64,000 nucleotides of DNA from Spirosoma utsteinense (lineage in GTDB: Bacteria; Bacteroidota; Bacteroidia; Cytophagales; Spirosomataceae): positions 62,001-126,000 of the forward strand of contig NZ_VFIA01000017.1 of NCBI RefSeq assembly GCF_014282275.1. Reading direction: 5' to 3'. The position numbers and the translations under genes were made by a program. Each line of letters opens with the position of its first letter. Within the stretch, counting starts at the first letter, position 1. The notes beneath the pieces were generated by a model that saw only the letters and a list, made by a program, of their open reading frames with translations, had not been told where the DNA came from and did not search any database. Below, piece after piece: positions 51,138 to 60,640 of this stretch.

Positions 51138-51578
51138 ATGAACATAGAACTTGCTACTTCTTTTGAAACGGCACCAGTAGAAGTGCTTGACCTACAGGTA
51201 TCGACCCGTCGAACAATGGGCCGTTCCCTGTTATCGCTGCGTTTCCTGTGCCACACTGACCGGTATGACCGTCATCTTCATATACCTATGCTGACGTGGT
51301 TTGATGCCAGCAGGCTGCAACAGTTTTCGCAGACATTAGCTACGACCCAGCATCCGGAAACGTGTGAGGCAGACCTTATCGATGCAGGATTACGGCTGAA
51401 TGGATCGGTTCGCCGACTGGCGGGACGGTGGACAACCGGGCGCACCATCCGGGTAGAACCTCTACCCTCGGCCGATCACCAGTTTTCGCCCTTTACCATC
51501 CATGCCTCACACCTCGACGTAAAAACGTATGCCGCCAAACTTTACAATCAGCTCTGGGAAGTATTTACCAGAGGCTAA
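51138..51578 (+). CDS. Hypothetical protein
   Basis: This 146-residue soluble protein has no signal peptide and alternates short strands and helices (TRRTMGRSLLSLRFLCH, IPMLTWFDASRLQQFSQTLATT, RTIRVEPLPSADHQFSPF). I recognise no family. It lies 38 bases before a small acidic protein gene, probably in one transcript, and near DUF892. This loose neighbourhood hints at a stress-related role, which is a guess. Confidence 0.6.
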   Translation: MNIELATSFETAPVEVLDLQVSTRRTMGRSLLSLRFLCHTDRYDRHLHIPMLTWFDASRLQQFSQTLATTQHPETCEADLIDAGLRLNGSVRRLAGRWTTGRTIRVEPLPSADHQFSPFTIHASHLDVKTYAAKLYNQLWEVFTRG

Positions 51579-51616
51579 CCCAAGATCTTGAAACGACAAC
51601 GCTAAAACTCAACCGT

Positions 51617-51952
51617 ATGGAAAGCCCAAATCAGGATGCAATGCTCAATGAACAATCGAAGACGTTTAGTCCCGATACCGGTGGCGTTATACAAGCCCCC
51701 GACCAGAATACGATGCTAAACGAAGAATACAATCCAACCGACCTCTCTGGCAACGCAAACACATTGCCAACTACACTGACTGATGAGGAGGAAGCGGCAA
51801 TGGGTAGTGATGGTAGTGGAATGGCTTCAGGTAGTCCTAATATGGAACCTGACACCCTCAACTACGGAAACGGCGATACCCTTGGTAATAACGACGGAAC
51901 TGAATCAGACCCTGAACAGGTCGATCCAGCCTTTGACTCCGGATCGAACTAG
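51617..51952 (+). CDS. Small acidic, low-complexity protein
   Basis: Starting at the ATG at 51617 the protein has 111 residues and is rich in Asp, Glu, Asn, Ser and Gly, with almost no basic residues. A short internal repeat is visible (QDAMLNEQ and QNTMLNEE). It is likely disordered and soluble. The composition resembles the tail of the DUF892 protein encoded on the other strand 113 bases away. A perfect 31-bp hairpin follows. Function unknown. Confidence 0.6.
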   Translation: MESPNQDAMLNEQSKTFSPDTGGVIQAPDQNTMLNEEYNPTDLSGNANTLPTTLTDEEEAAMGSDGSGMASGSPNMEPDTLNYGNGDTLGNNDGTESDPEQVDPAFDSGSN

Positions 51953-51964
51953 TTCTAGCATAAA

Positions 51965-52035
51965 TTCGAACGTTCCTTTACAAAACAGGCACCACTTCTT
52001 AAAGGTGGTGCCTGTTTTGTAAAGGAACGTTCGAA
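51965..52035. repeat. Perfect 31-bp inverted repeat between convergent genes
   Basis: Arms 51965-51995 and 52005-52035 are exact complements around a 9-base loop. It lies between the acidic-protein gene and the convergent DUF892 gene. It can act as a terminator in both directions, but its length is far beyond need and no clean T-tract follows. Confidence 0.8.
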
Positions 52036-52065
52036 ATAAGTTGGATCTTAAGCAGTTCAGGTCGT

Positions 52066-52797
52066 TTATATACCCAGCGTACCACCTGTTGTGGCATCGT
52101 TGCTGCCCGTTTGGGTACCACTATAAGACTGTCCTGACTGGTAAGTCGATTGACCCGTGCTGCTCCGATCAGCGTAACGGGTGCCGTCGGCGTTCACGGT
52201 GGAATCGTTGAATGAATTCTGGTTCATGTTGTCAGAGCCCATATCGCCTGACTCGTCGCTAGCCCGATCATTGATGAACGACTCAGCTAACTGCGTCAGT
52301 TTGCGGTCTGTATTTTTCTCTTCTTCCAGTGTTTGCTGTAACAGGCGGGCAACTTCCGTATGACCCATTACCCGCGCCAGTGTAACAACTGAACCATAAG
52401 AAGCAATCTCGTGATGCTCCACTTTCTGAGCAGCAATGATCAGCCCGGCATCGCGGGTAAGCGAATCAGACTCAGTAGCCGAAATAATAGTTTCTGCGTC
52501 GTCGGCTAAACCGTCGATAGCGGCACATGCACCCTCGTCTGCATCCAGACCCAGGCTTTGGAACACCTGTTCGAGCCGCATTACCTGACCACGGGTTTCT
52601 TCCTGATGCTGTAAGAGAGCGTTACGTACTTCATCGGTCGTTGCCGCATCTGCCTGTGTTCCCAACGCGTCAATTGCTTGTCTTTCCGCGTAGTAAATGT
52701 TCTTTAACTCCGTCACAAATAAGCCATGCAAGCCTTCACGTGTGTCCGTATCGGTTCCACCAAAAAAGTTTGCGATGCGCTCTCCGAAAGTTGCCAT
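52066..52797 (-). CDS. DUF892 (YciE/YciF-like) ferritin-like protein with long disordered tail
   Basis: The 243-residue protein has a DUF892 four-helix domain at residues ~20-170 (LHGLFVTELKNIYYAERQAIDAL, HQEETRGQVMRLEQVFQ, AQKVEHHEIASYGSVVTLA, TLEEEKNTDRKLTQLAESFI), with Glu and His residues placed as in di-iron ferritin-like proteins. After it comes a ~70-residue tail of Ser, Gly, Asn, Thr and Gln, probably disordered. The family is induced by general stress in enterobacteria. Whether it binds iron here is unknown. Confidence 0.9.
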   Translation of the reverse strand: MATFGERIANFFGGTDTDTREGLHGLFVTELKNIYYAERQAIDALGTQADAATTDEVRNALLQHQEETRGQVMRLEQVFQSLGLDADEGACAAIDGLADDAETIISATESDSLTRDAGLIIAAQKVEHHEIASYGSVVTLARVMGHTEVARLLQQTLEEEKNTDRKLTQLAESFINDRASDESGDMGSDNMNQNSFNDSTVNADGTRYADRSSTGQSTYQSGQSYSGTQTGSNDATTGGTLGI

Positions 52798-53500
52798 AAT
52801 CGTATCGTTTTAAAGTTAGTTGTTGAGTTTACACATCTTATTAACTAAAACCATGCCACCTGCTGATCCTGTGAATGTTAGCTTATAGAGATAATTAATT
52901 GTGTTTATTTTTTTCTACAATTTTAGTAGAGTATTCCCCTTTCGATACCGATGCCAGTGCTACACGGTCTACCCATAATTTAATGATTTGATCATATAAC
53001 CTTTCTTTCTTCATCAGTGACCGGTGAAAAGACCCAAATTTAGCACTCGTTTCAGTGAGTATATACGTCACAGAATCAACTAGATAGATCTAGCTGTAAT
53101 TGATTTGTCCCAGCCTATTACGCCCGACTAAGAGACCGCAAATCGATCAGGCACCAGCACCCGCGTACCCATTGCTGCCTCCAGAAACGTGAAAATAGGT
53201 GAGTTAACGACCACCTCCCTTGTACTCTGATTGCTCCGAATCGTGCTCCGGAAGGTTAATCGGTCTGCAGCTGTATGTCCCGATCGCAGGCCCACATCAG
53301 CACCAGCGACGCAATCAGTACACGTATTCCTTGCGAACTTACCAGACTGCGTTTCATACGAAATAAAAACGGGTTTCAACTTTTATTGCGCGTTACTGGC
53401 AGTATCCCACAAGCTTTTCTGTGTTTTTCATTACTTCTATTTTCGGATCAAACTCATTTATCATAACCGCTTGACTATCAACAAAAGCTCTCTTATTAAA
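52798..53500. other. 0.7-kb gap, mostly noncoding
   Basis: AT-rich sequence with the DUF892 promoter region at its left end (TAACTTTA near 52812 on the minus strand is a 7-of-8 -7 box match). One minus-strand frame, 53128-53379 (83 codons), has a protein-like end (GTRVLVPDRFAVS) but no recognised family and may be a gene remnant. Confidence 0.35.
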
Positions 53501-53556
53501 CAGTTAAAGGAGCCGGAATGAATCTTCGAATTAGATCCACCCGGCTCCTTTAACTG
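53501..53556 (-). terminator. Terminator of the hybrid kinase gene
   Basis: The 16-bp arms 53501-53516 and 53541-53556 are perfect complements around 24 bases. On the minus strand the stem is followed by TTTAATAAG. It begins 15 bases after the kinase stop. Confidence 0.7.
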
Positions 53557-53571
53557 TTCTTCTTTCCTGAA

Positions 53572-56500
53572 TTATTCCGTATGCCAGGCCGTCAAAAAAG
53601 CATTGAAGGCTGCTTTTAACGCTTGCAGGGCGTCTGATAAGCCACTGGTGTCAGCCACTTTAAGTTTGCCTTCAGCCACACGGGCGATATCGGCCATTCG
53701 AGCCACGCCAATTGTTCCTGCGCTTCCCTTTAGCGTATGCAAATGGCTTTTCACCGTCGGGATATCGCCAAGCTCATATGCACTGATTGCGCCGTTTACC
53801 AACTCAGTCGCTTCGGTTACGAACTCCTCCATGATACTGTCTACCAATTCCTGGCCTCCAATATCACGCAGTTGCCCGACGATTTCGGCATCGATGATCG
53901 GCAACAAAGGCTCGGGTGCCGCAGCCACCGGCTTAGGCTTTTCTTGAGCGGGTATTTTGGCCTGCCGGGCATCTACCAGTTCTTTTACTTTGGCAACCAG
54001 ACTTTGTGCCCGGATTGGCTTGGCAATGTAGTCATCCAGCCCCTGGCTGATAAACCGTTCCCGATCTTCACGCATTGAATAAGCCGTCATGGCCACAATA
54101 GTGGGCAGTGCCTTCCCAAACTCGGTGCGCAGATGACCCGTCGTCTCAACGCCATCCATGTCGGGCATCTGGATATCCATAAAAATAACATCGAACGTGT
54201 TGTTTGCCCCGGACTCTGTTGGTAGCATGGCGCTGCGTACTTTCTCGATGGCCTCATGGCCACTGGCGGCTGTTGTTACCAGACAACCAGCCTTACGCAG
54301 AATTTCACTGGCCACTTTACGGTTCACCGCATTGTCGTCCACCAGCAGCACGGCCGGGTGATAGGTGCTGAAGAAATTGGCCAGCGATATCTCAGCTACT
54401 TCGGTGCCTTGCTGGGTTGGACTGATAGCCGTTTCTTTCAGTTCGACCGTAAACCAGAACGTACTACCCTGCCCCACTACTGATTCTACGCCGATATCGC
54501 CCTTCATAAGGGTAGCCAGTTCTTTCGATATGGCCAGCCCCAGTCCGGTACCCCCGAACGATTTTCTCGATGATGTATCGACCTGACTGAAGGAATTGAA
54601 AAGCAGGTCTATGTTTTCGGGCGAGATACCTATGCCCGAGTCTTTTACGGCGACTCTGATCATGTTAAACTTACCCCGTTTACCAATGAGGGTAGCCTCT
54701 ACCCGTACCGCACCGTTCTCCGTGAACTTGATGGCGTTGGAGGTCAGGTTAGACAGTACCTGCAACAACCTGGTCTGATCGGCAATGACGAAGGTGGGCA
54801 GGTCGGGACCCAGATGATAGGTCAGGGTGTTGTTTTTGGAATTAGCCTGCTGACCAAAGAGCGCAATGAGCTTCTCAAATATTTCCTGAAACGCCACTGG
54901 CGACTCGTGCAACGCCATTTTACCCGCTTCAATCTTGGAGAGATCCAGAATATCGTTCAGAATATTGAGCAGCGTTTCCGACGATCGTTTGATGGTTCTG
55001 ACATAGTCGCGCTGTTCGGTGTCGAGTGCCGTATCGTTGAGCAGGTCGATCATACCGATAACGCCGTTCATAGGCGTCCGGATCTCGTGGCTCATATTGG
55101 CCAGAAACCGCTCTTTCACCTTCAGGGAGCGTTCCGCTTCGTCTTTAGCCTTCACCAGCTCTGCCGACTGCTTTTTCAGTTCGGTGATGTCGCGGGCCAG
55201 CACCGCTACTACCGGATCGCCGTCAGGTCCCTCGCTCAGTAGCAGCATATTGAACATAAACTGTCGCTCAGACCCGTCTTTCCGGCGCATACTCACTTCG
55301 AAGTTACGTAAACTGCGACTGCGCCCGAGCCGGACCATGGCCCGGTGGATCTGCTTCTTGTTCATGAAGTATTGCATCACATCCTGGCCCAGTACTTCGT
55401 CCGGGGTGTAACCCATTCGTTTGAACACCGACGGGCTGATCATCGTAACCCGCCCCTGACGGTCCACACGCGCGTAGATATCCTGAAGGTTTTCAAAGAT
55501 ACCCCGGAATTTCTCCTCACTTTGTCGGGTGGCAATTTCGGCGCGTTTGCGGTTGGTAATATCGCGGGCAATTCCAGATACTTCTTCGATCAGGCCACCC
55601 GACAGCAGAATTGGGTTCAGCTGAAAATCGAGCCAGGTATCCGTCTCTGACACCTGGTCGCCTTCGATACGTAATTCGAAGTTCTGAGGAACACCCCGAA
55701 ACGCCATGCGGTATCTGTCTTCCAGCAATTTTCGGCTCTCGGCGCCAACCATCCGCCACCCCAATGACTGGGCACTGCCATTGATCGTGGGCGTCCGGCC
55801 CACTTTACGCTCCAGCAGGCGTGTGTAATTTTTATTGAACGAGGTAAGTTGCAGCGCTTTGTTCACCGACCAGATCAGGTAGGTGCTGCTGTCGAACATC
55901 GCATTTAAACGGGCGTTCTGCTTATCCAGCGCAGCTTCGTCCTGTTTTCGGGCAATGGCCAGCGCCACCTGTCCCGAAATGAACTCCAGCAGTTCCAGAT
56001 CGCGGGGACCGTAGGTACGGGCGTCGTCGTATGATTTAACACCGATGATACCGGTAATCTCATCCCCGATACGGAGCGGGGCCGTTAACATCACCTGCGG
56101 CTGAAGCTGTCCGTAGAGATCGATGTGGTGCTGCTCGGCCAGCTGACGAATGTCTTTTTCGTATAAGAACAGCGGCTTGTTGGCCTGAATGGTGTATTCA
56201 GTCAGGCCGTTGCCAAGTTTACGTTTGGTAAACCGCATGTTGCCGCCAAAGTATTCATCGACATAGTACGGAAACGATAGGTAGGATTTGCTGGAGTCGT
56301 AGAGAGCGATGAAAAAGTTACGGGCATCGATGATGTTGCCTAACTCGTCGTGAATTTTATGGTACAACTCGTCCAGATTAGGCGTATTGATTGTCCAGTT
56401 CGCAATGCTATAGTACAGTTTCTGCGATTTTTCGGCACGCACTTTGCCAGTCGTGTCGTGGAGAATACAGCGAAAGGCTGTTGGTCGTCCGTTATCGAAG

Positions 56501-57267
56501 CGGCAGTTGACACTGCCCGACAAAAAAATGGTTTTGCCGGATTTACTTCGAAATACCGTTTCGATGTAAGGCAGGTTGGCCCCGGCCTGAATGCGTTTGA
56601 GCAACGACAACGTACTGTTGGCGTAGTCAGGATGTAACACATCGCGCAGATTCAGGGAGGCAATTTCGTCGGAGCTATAGCCCAGCACCTCGCGCCAGGC
56701 CCGGTTCACAAACATGAATTTGCCGTCGAGGTTAAGGAGCTGGATCAGGTCGGAGGTGTTGTCGACAAGGTCCTGCAATTGCGCATTGGTGTTGGACAAT
56801 GCCGAAGCCACCCGCCGTTTGTTGGTAACGTCTTCGCCGATAATCGTAAACGACGACACTTCCAGACCCGACCCATTCAGAATAAAGGAGTTGAGCTGAA
56901 CGTTACGTGTGGCCCCACTTCGAGCCAGCATGTTAATTTCTTTTTGCTCGGGGAAACCCCCTTTAACCAGGGCCTCGTCAAATTCAAACTCAAGCCGGGC
57001 CCGGTCAGAAGCCGGGATAAAAATATCGAAGAAGTTCTTGCCAACGATATCGCCCGGCTGCCAGGCCGTTACCCGGTAGGTATAGGGATTGACGTAACTA
57101 AGCGTACCGTCACGCTCAATAGTAACGCCAATGAGGTTGAGTTGATCAACAGTTTGACGGGCGTCGAAGGCAGGTTGCGGGTCAGAAGTCGCCACCTCAT
57201 CGCGTTCGTTGCGCAGCCGCTTAATTTCGGCTACTAATTCATCTTTGGTTTTGGCAGACCAGCGCAT
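53572..57267 (-). CDS. Hybrid sensor histidine kinase (PAS-PAS-GAF-PAS-PAS-HisKA-HATPase-REC-HPt)
   Basis: The 1231-residue protein has no membrane helices, so it is likely cytoplasmic. A short N-terminal coiled coil is followed by two PAS domains (~50-280), a GAF domain (~285-440), two more PAS domains (~450-705), HisKA with H727 ([10 protein letters not shown]), HATPase with NAIKFTENG and DSGIGIS and [10 protein letters not shown], a receiver with D1031 ([11 protein letters not shown]), and a C-terminal HPt with H1177 (HTLKGSAGT). All relay residues are present, so it can run His-Asp-His internally and pass phosphate to a separate regulator. None is encoded nearby. The ligands of the sensor domains are unknown. 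Confidence 0.96.
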   Translation of the reverse strand: MRWSAKTKDELVAEIKRLRNERDEVATSDPQPAFDARQTVDQLNLIGVTIERDGTLSYVNPYTYRVTAWQPGDIVGKNFFDIFIPASDRARLEFEFDEALVKGGFPEQKEINMLARSGATRNVQLNSFILNGSGLEVSSFTIIGEDVTNKRRVASALSNTNAQLQDLVDNTSDLIQLLNLDGKFMFVNRAWREVLGYSSDEIASLNLRDVLHPDYANSTLSLLKRIQAGANLPYIETVFRSKSGKTIFLSGSVNCRFDNGRPTAFRCILHDTTGKVRAEKSQKLYYSIANWTINTPNLDELYHKIHDELGNIIDARNFFIALYDSSKSYLSFPYYVDEYFGGNMRFTKRKLGNGLTEYTIQANKPLFLYEKDIRQLAEQHHIDLYGQLQPQVMLTAPLRIGDEITGIIGVKSYDDARTYGPRDLELLEFISGQVALAIARKQDEAALDKQNARLNAMFDSSTYLIWSVNKALQLTSFNKNYTRLLERKVGRTPTINGSAQSLGWRMVGAESRKLLEDRYRMAFRGVPQNFELRIEGDQVSETDTWLDFQLNPILLSGGLIEEVSGIARDITNRKRAEIATRQSEEKFRGIFENLQDIYARVDRQGRVTMISPSVFKRMGYTPDEVLGQDVMQYFMNKKQIHRAMVRLGRSRSLRNFEVSMRRKDGSERQFMFNMLLLSEGPDGDPVVAVLARDITELKKQSAELVKAKDEAERSLKVKERFLANMSHEIRTPMNGVIGMIDLLNDTALDTEQRDYVRTIKRSSETLLNILNDILDLSKIEAGKMALHESPVAFQEIFEKLIALFGQQANSKNNTLTYHLGPDLPTFVIADQTRLLQVLSNLTSNAIKFTENGAVRVEATLIGKRGKFNMIRVAVKDSGIGISPENIDLLFNSFSQVDTSSRKSFGGTGLGLAISKELATLMKGDIGVESVVGQGSTFWFTVELKETAISPTQQGTEVAEISLANFFSTYHPAVLLVDDNAVNRKVASEILRKAGCLVTTAASGHEAIEKVRSAMLPTESGANNTFDVIFMDIQMPDMDGVETTGHLRTEFGKALPTIVAMTAYSMREDRERFISQGLDDYIAKPIRAQSLVAKVKELVDARQAKIPAQEKPKPVAAAPEPLLPIIDAEIVGQLRDIGGQELVDSIMEEFVTEATELVNGAISAYELGDIPTVKSHLHTLKGSAGTIGVARMADIARVAEGKLKVADTSGLSDALQALKAAFNAFLTAWHTE

Positions 57268-57493
57268 ACTAACAGTGGATAAATCCCTATTCTGTTCAGA
57301 AGGGCCAGATCAACAGATCCAGCCACAACAGACGATTCAACTATAATGAAAACAATTAAATTTACGAAAAATGCTGGTTCTCTACACCCCAACGTTGGTG
57401 GTTATACAAAATAAGCGCTCCGGCCCATCACTTCAACGAATTATCATTCGCCGTATACGTACTTTGTGCTTTATTAAGTTTCCTTTTGTAATC

Positions 57494-57829
57494 ATGCGAC
57501 AATGTTTTGTTTACTGCCTGTTGCTCCTGGCCCTGACTGCCTGTGAACCTTTCGACCTGACCCAGAAAAACTTCCCCGCCTGCATCGAACCCCGCGCTGA
57601 CATCGGCGTCGTCGTCGATCGGCTGGACGTGACGCTCTTTCTGGACAATCCACAGGGTGATATTGGTTCGGTAGGCTGGGACCCCGGCGATGGCAAAGGC
57701 AAGAATCGGGTGGGAGCCCGGGTGACCTATAACTATGATCGGCCAGGCACCTATACCGTCTCGATGATTCTCGTCAACTCCTGCGACGATACATTCACTA
57801 AAACTGCCCAGATCACCGTAACCAATTAA
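57494..57829 (+). CDS. PKD-domain lipoprotein
   Basis: With the ATG at 57494 the protein has 111 residues. A lipoprotein signal ends LALTAC. The mature part is one PKD-like domain (GDIGSVGWDPGDGKGKNRVGARVTYNYDRPGTYTVSMILVN), where the usual W.FGDG reads W.PGDG. Two other cysteines (PACIEP, NSCDD) may pair. It is likely a small surface or periplasmic binding module. It opens the plus-strand half of the 57-64 kb envelope cluster. Confidence 0.78.
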   Translation: MRQCFVYCLLLLALTACEPFDLTQKNFPACIEPRADIGVVVDRLDVTLFLDNPQGDIGSVGWDPGDGKGKNRVGARVTYNYDRPGTYTVSMILVNSCDDTFTKTAQITVTN

Positions 57830-57866
57830 CCGACTCTCGCTTTGTGCGATCCCTCACCGATACCTT

Positions 57867-58895
57867 ATGCGTTTACTTTTATTTCTTTGTTTCAGCTTAT
57901 TACTCGCTATGCCCGGTCAGGCACAGGAACGCGTCCGTAACATTCGAATCCGCGTTGCCGACTCGTCGCAGCTCGAAATCCGGTATGACCTGATCAACAC
58001 CCGGCCGGGTGACTCGGTTTATTTCGAAGTCAGAAGCCGGCTGCGTGGATTGCTGCGCATTTTACCGGAATTTGTACGGGGTGATGTGAATACCGGTGTG
58101 GTAGCCGGCTCCGACCGGCGTATCGTCTGGAATGCGCTGGCCAATGGGTATTCGCTGAACGAAGAAATCCGGGCGACGGTGCTGGTCAAAACGTCCACCA
58201 TAGCGGCATTCTCGGCGGCTGAGCCAGTAGCCACGGCTCAGCCTGTAACTAACCAACCGCCACCGGCAGTTGCTGATCAGCCCAGAAACGCGGACGACGT
58301 AGCGGTTAAACCCGTTCCCGCCGAAACCCGCCCTACCCCGTCCAACCCGCCTGCCCCCGTTGCCCAGTCCCCTACTCGCTCTTCCGAGCCGCCACTACAA
58401 CCGAAGACTACTACCGTCCCGCAAACTGAACCAGAGGGAGTTTCCATCGATCCGGGCACATCGTCAACGACGCGTTATGCCGGACCTGCCTGGGCCCTTT
58501 TGTCGGTGATAGCTCCGGGAGTCGGCAATATTTTCGTACAGACTCCTAAACCCAGAATTGGCTTCCGGCCATTAGTAACGGTGGGTTTCTACGGGTTGCT
58601 GGTATATGGTTTGCAGGAAAGGCAAAAGTCGCGGGATGTATATGCGGTGTACGAAACACAAAAAAACGCCGAGGCCGGTGCACCTTTTTACCAAACCGCC
58701 AACAGTCACCATCACAGGTATTTTTTAGCTACCCGGGGAGCCCTTGTTGTAGCGGCTGCCGATGTTATTCTGACCTTTTTTAAAGGAATTCGTAACGGAA
58801 AAGAACAAGCCGCCAACGGGTCACCGCAATCGGTAACGCTTCGTCCGGGCCTGCAAGCGGGTCAGCCCACGGCGGTTCTACGGTACTCATTTTGA
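57867..58895 (+). CDS. Secreted membrane protein with proline-rich linker
   Basis: The 342-residue protein has a signal peptide (ends near GQAQE). A beta-rich domain at ~22-115 (RNIRIRVADSSQLEIRYDLINTRPGDSVYFEV) occurs in other Bacteroidota proteins of unknown role. A Pro/Thr/Ala-rich linker (~120-205) follows, then two or three hydrophobic segments (AGPAWALLSVIAPGVGNIF, LVTVGFYGLLVYGL, GALVVAAADVILTFF). I recognise no family with certainty. It is 37 bases after the PKD gene and 18 bases before the next, so the three form an operon. Confidence 0.65.
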   Translation: MRLLLFLCFSLLLAMPGQAQERVRNIRIRVADSSQLEIRYDLINTRPGDSVYFEVRSRLRGLLRILPEFVRGDVNTGVVAGSDRRIVWNALANGYSLNEEIRATVLVKTSTIAAFSAAEPVATAQPVTNQPPPAVADQPRNADDVAVKPVPAETRPTPSNPPAPVAQSPTRSSEPPLQPKTTTVPQTEPEGVSIDPGTSSTTRYAGPAWALLSVIAPGVGNIFVQTPKPRIGFRPLVTVGFYGLLVYGLQERQKSRDVYAVYETQKNAEAGAPFYQTANSHHHRYFLATRGALVVAAADVILTFFKGIRNGKEQAANGSPQSVTLRPGLQAGQPTAVLRYSF

Positions 58896-58913
58896 ACTGA
58901 TCTTTAGTCAAAC

Positions 58914-59891
58914 ATGCGCCCCTATATTCTAATCTCCTCCTTCCTACTCCTGTCTGTCAACAGCCTTGCCCAGTTGGCAGAACCTACCCAGCGCACTGGC
59001 CGAGCCAAGCCGACAATTTACTCGGCATCCAGCGGCTGGCAAAAAGTAACATTCAAGCCAACGCCCCTGATACGCCCGGCCCCGGTAGCCTCAGCAGCAC
59101 CTGAACGCCGGGCGCAACCCTTTTCGGTACCATCCCAGCCAGAGAATGAGACACGTGTACAAACGAGTCCTGCTCCGGCCCGTCAGCCCGTATCGAAGCC
59201 CGTCAACAGTTCGGCTAGAGCACAGGTGCCCCCCACATCGGTACCCGTTCCCCAACCAGATGTTGTTGCGGAGTCTGTTCCAGCGCCACGCCGGATAGCC
59301 TCTGCTCCGAACGAAGTAGGGTACCGACCTGCGTTCACGGGTGACTTCGCCACCAACCGCAACGGCTGGAAAGCAGGTAACAAAGGCGACTATAACTACC
59401 AGGTTGGGCTCGGCAAATACAACATCCGCAAGCGCAATGAGAGCACGACGAAAGCTGCCTTCAGCTACGTTTCGCTTCCCACCGAAATCAACCTGAATAT
59501 CGCCGAAACATTCACCATTAAAGTCGACGTCCTGGCCGATTCAGGCCAGGTGCCAACGGGCGGCATCCTGTTCGGTGTGGCCGACTCGCTGAATTACTGT
59601 TCGTTTTCCCTGAACAGCCTGGGTGAGGTCTCGATTAAGCGGGTGGTAAATGGTGAAACTTTCGGCGATTATATGCCCGGCGATTATTTTAAAGCGGGTG
59701 TTCCGCTGGAAAAGAACCGCGACCGGCTCATGATCCGGCGGATAGGTGACGCGCTTCACTTTTACATCAATGAATGGGAAGTTCGCAGTAGCCCGTATCC
59801 GTTCAGAATGCTTTCCGGTACGGGTATCGGCCTGACTACAACGGCTTACTGGACATCGTTTCAAAAACTGACGGTAACGCTGGGCTTGTAA
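58914..59891 (+). CDS. Secreted protein with lectin-like C-terminal domain
   Basis: The 325-residue protein has a signal peptide (ends near NSLAQ) and a proline- and alanine-rich middle to residue ~140. The C-terminal domain of ~185 residues (FTGDFATNRNGWKAGNKGDYNYQVGLGKYNI ... NLNIAETFTIKVDVLADSG ... GIGLTTTAYWTSFQKLTV) has the strand order of concanavalin-like or DUF1080-like jelly rolls. It probably binds a carbohydrate or peptidoglycan, which is an inference. It is the third gene of the plus-strand operon. Confidence 0.65.
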   Translation: MRPYILISSFLLLSVNSLAQLAEPTQRTGRAKPTIYSASSGWQKVTFKPTPLIRPAPVASAAPERRAQPFSVPSQPENETRVQTSPAPARQPVSKPVNSSARAQVPPTSVPVPQPDVVAESVPAPRRIASAPNEVGYRPAFTGDFATNRNGWKAGNKGDYNYQVGLGKYNIRKRNESTTKAAFSYVSLPTEINLNIAETFTIKVDVLADSGQVPTGGILFGVADSLNYCSFSLNSLGEVSIKRVVNGETFGDYMPGDYFKAGVPLEKNRDRLMIRRIGDALHFYINEWEVRSSPYPFRMLSGTGIGLTTTAYWTSFQKLTVTLGL

Positions 59892-60028
59892 TCACTAGCA
59901 GTTTCATTCGACCGTCAGGTCATTTTTAATCTGACAGACAATCATTTCACTAAGTTTGCCGTTACAAAACGCACAGTTTCTATTCGTCACGTTCAGAAAC
60001 GATACCCTACCAATTAACCCAATTTATT

Positions 60029-60133
60029 ATGTCTAAAAGTCAGGACTCAAAGAAGAGCACAAAGAAAGAACCGGCGAAGACGCCAAAGGAAAAAAAAGAC
60101 GAAAAGAAAGCTAAAAAAGCAAAGAAAGACTAG
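60029..60133 (+). CDS. Lysine-rich 34-residue miniprotein
   Basis: An ATG after an AT-rich leader opens a 34-codon frame beginning MSKSQDSKKSTKKEPAKTP and ending KKAKKAKKD before TAG. About half the residues are Lys, with Glu, Asp, Ser and Thr making up most of the rest. It is followed ten bases later by a 27-bp hairpin, as expected for a short transcript. It may be a nucleic-acid-binding or ribosome-associated peptide. No homologue can be named from memory. Confidence 0.5.
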   Translation: MSKSQDSKKSTKKEPAKTPKEKKDEKKAKKAKKD

Positions 60134-60143
60134 CAAAAAAAGC

Positions 60144-60208
60144 ATAAAGTCGTAGGGTCATATAGTAGACAACTGGTTTCTGTCTGCTATACGACCCTAC
60201 GACTTTAT
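60144..60208. terminator. 27-bp hairpin at the convergence of the envelope cluster
   Basis: Arms 60144-60170 and 60182-60208 pair with two mismatches around an 11-base loop. It lies between the plus-strand miniprotein and the minus-strand genes. On the minus strand the stem is followed by GCTTTTTTTGC, so it terminates the minus operon well. Confidence 0.75.
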
Positions 60209-60266
60209 GGACCAAATTCTACCGGAAAATCCTGTTAGTATGAAGGTAACGGCTATCCAGCGTCAG

Positions 60267-60566
60267 TTATCGGTTGAGGGTATCTTTTTTGGCACCCTCC
60301 AGCGGTATCGATACCCCGAAAGCTCTTGGATCGCTGGGAGGACTCGTTCTTCTGCGTTTCTTTCCCTTCCGCTGAGGAACTGGCTCCATATTCGGATTAG
60401 GTGATGATTGCAGTAACGTACCCGGACCGGACATGGGCGTATCTATACCCGGTATTTGTACAGCCGGTTGTGGTGAGAGTCTCGAGCTCCGCGTTGAATC
60501 GGACTGAGCAAGACAAAAGGAGGCATACAGGCTAAAGACGGAGGCAATTAAAACCGAGCGTATCAT
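60267..60566 (-). CDS. Small secreted hypothetical protein
   Basis: The 99-residue protein has a clear signal peptide (MIRSVLIASVFSLYASFCLAQ). The mature part is Pro/Ser-rich with a basic patch (RKGKKRRRTS), likely disordered. No family. It is the last gene of the minus-strand group and 74 bases after the WG-repeat protein gene. Confidence 0.6.
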   Translation of the reverse strand: MIRSVLIASVFSLYASFCLAQSDSTRSSRLSPQPAVQIPGIDTPMSGPGTLLQSSPNPNMEPVPQRKGKKRRRTSPPSDPRAFGVSIPLEGAKKDTLNR

Positions 60567-60640
60567 ATCCAGCGCATTTGTTGAGTAAAGTGGTGTTCCA
60601 CTAACACATCAACTCTCTTTTATGCATCGCGGTTTGCCAC

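Noticed and set aside
53128-53379. 83-codon minus-strand frame in the gap before the hybrid kinase
   Set aside because: The end looks protein-like, but there is no recognisable family, no clear start signal, and the overlapping plus-strand frame is equally long. Mentioned as a possible remnant only.
60207-60404. 65-codon plus-strand frame after the hairpin
   Set aside because: It overlaps the secreted small protein gene on the other strand, which has a clear signal peptide, and shows no protein features itself.
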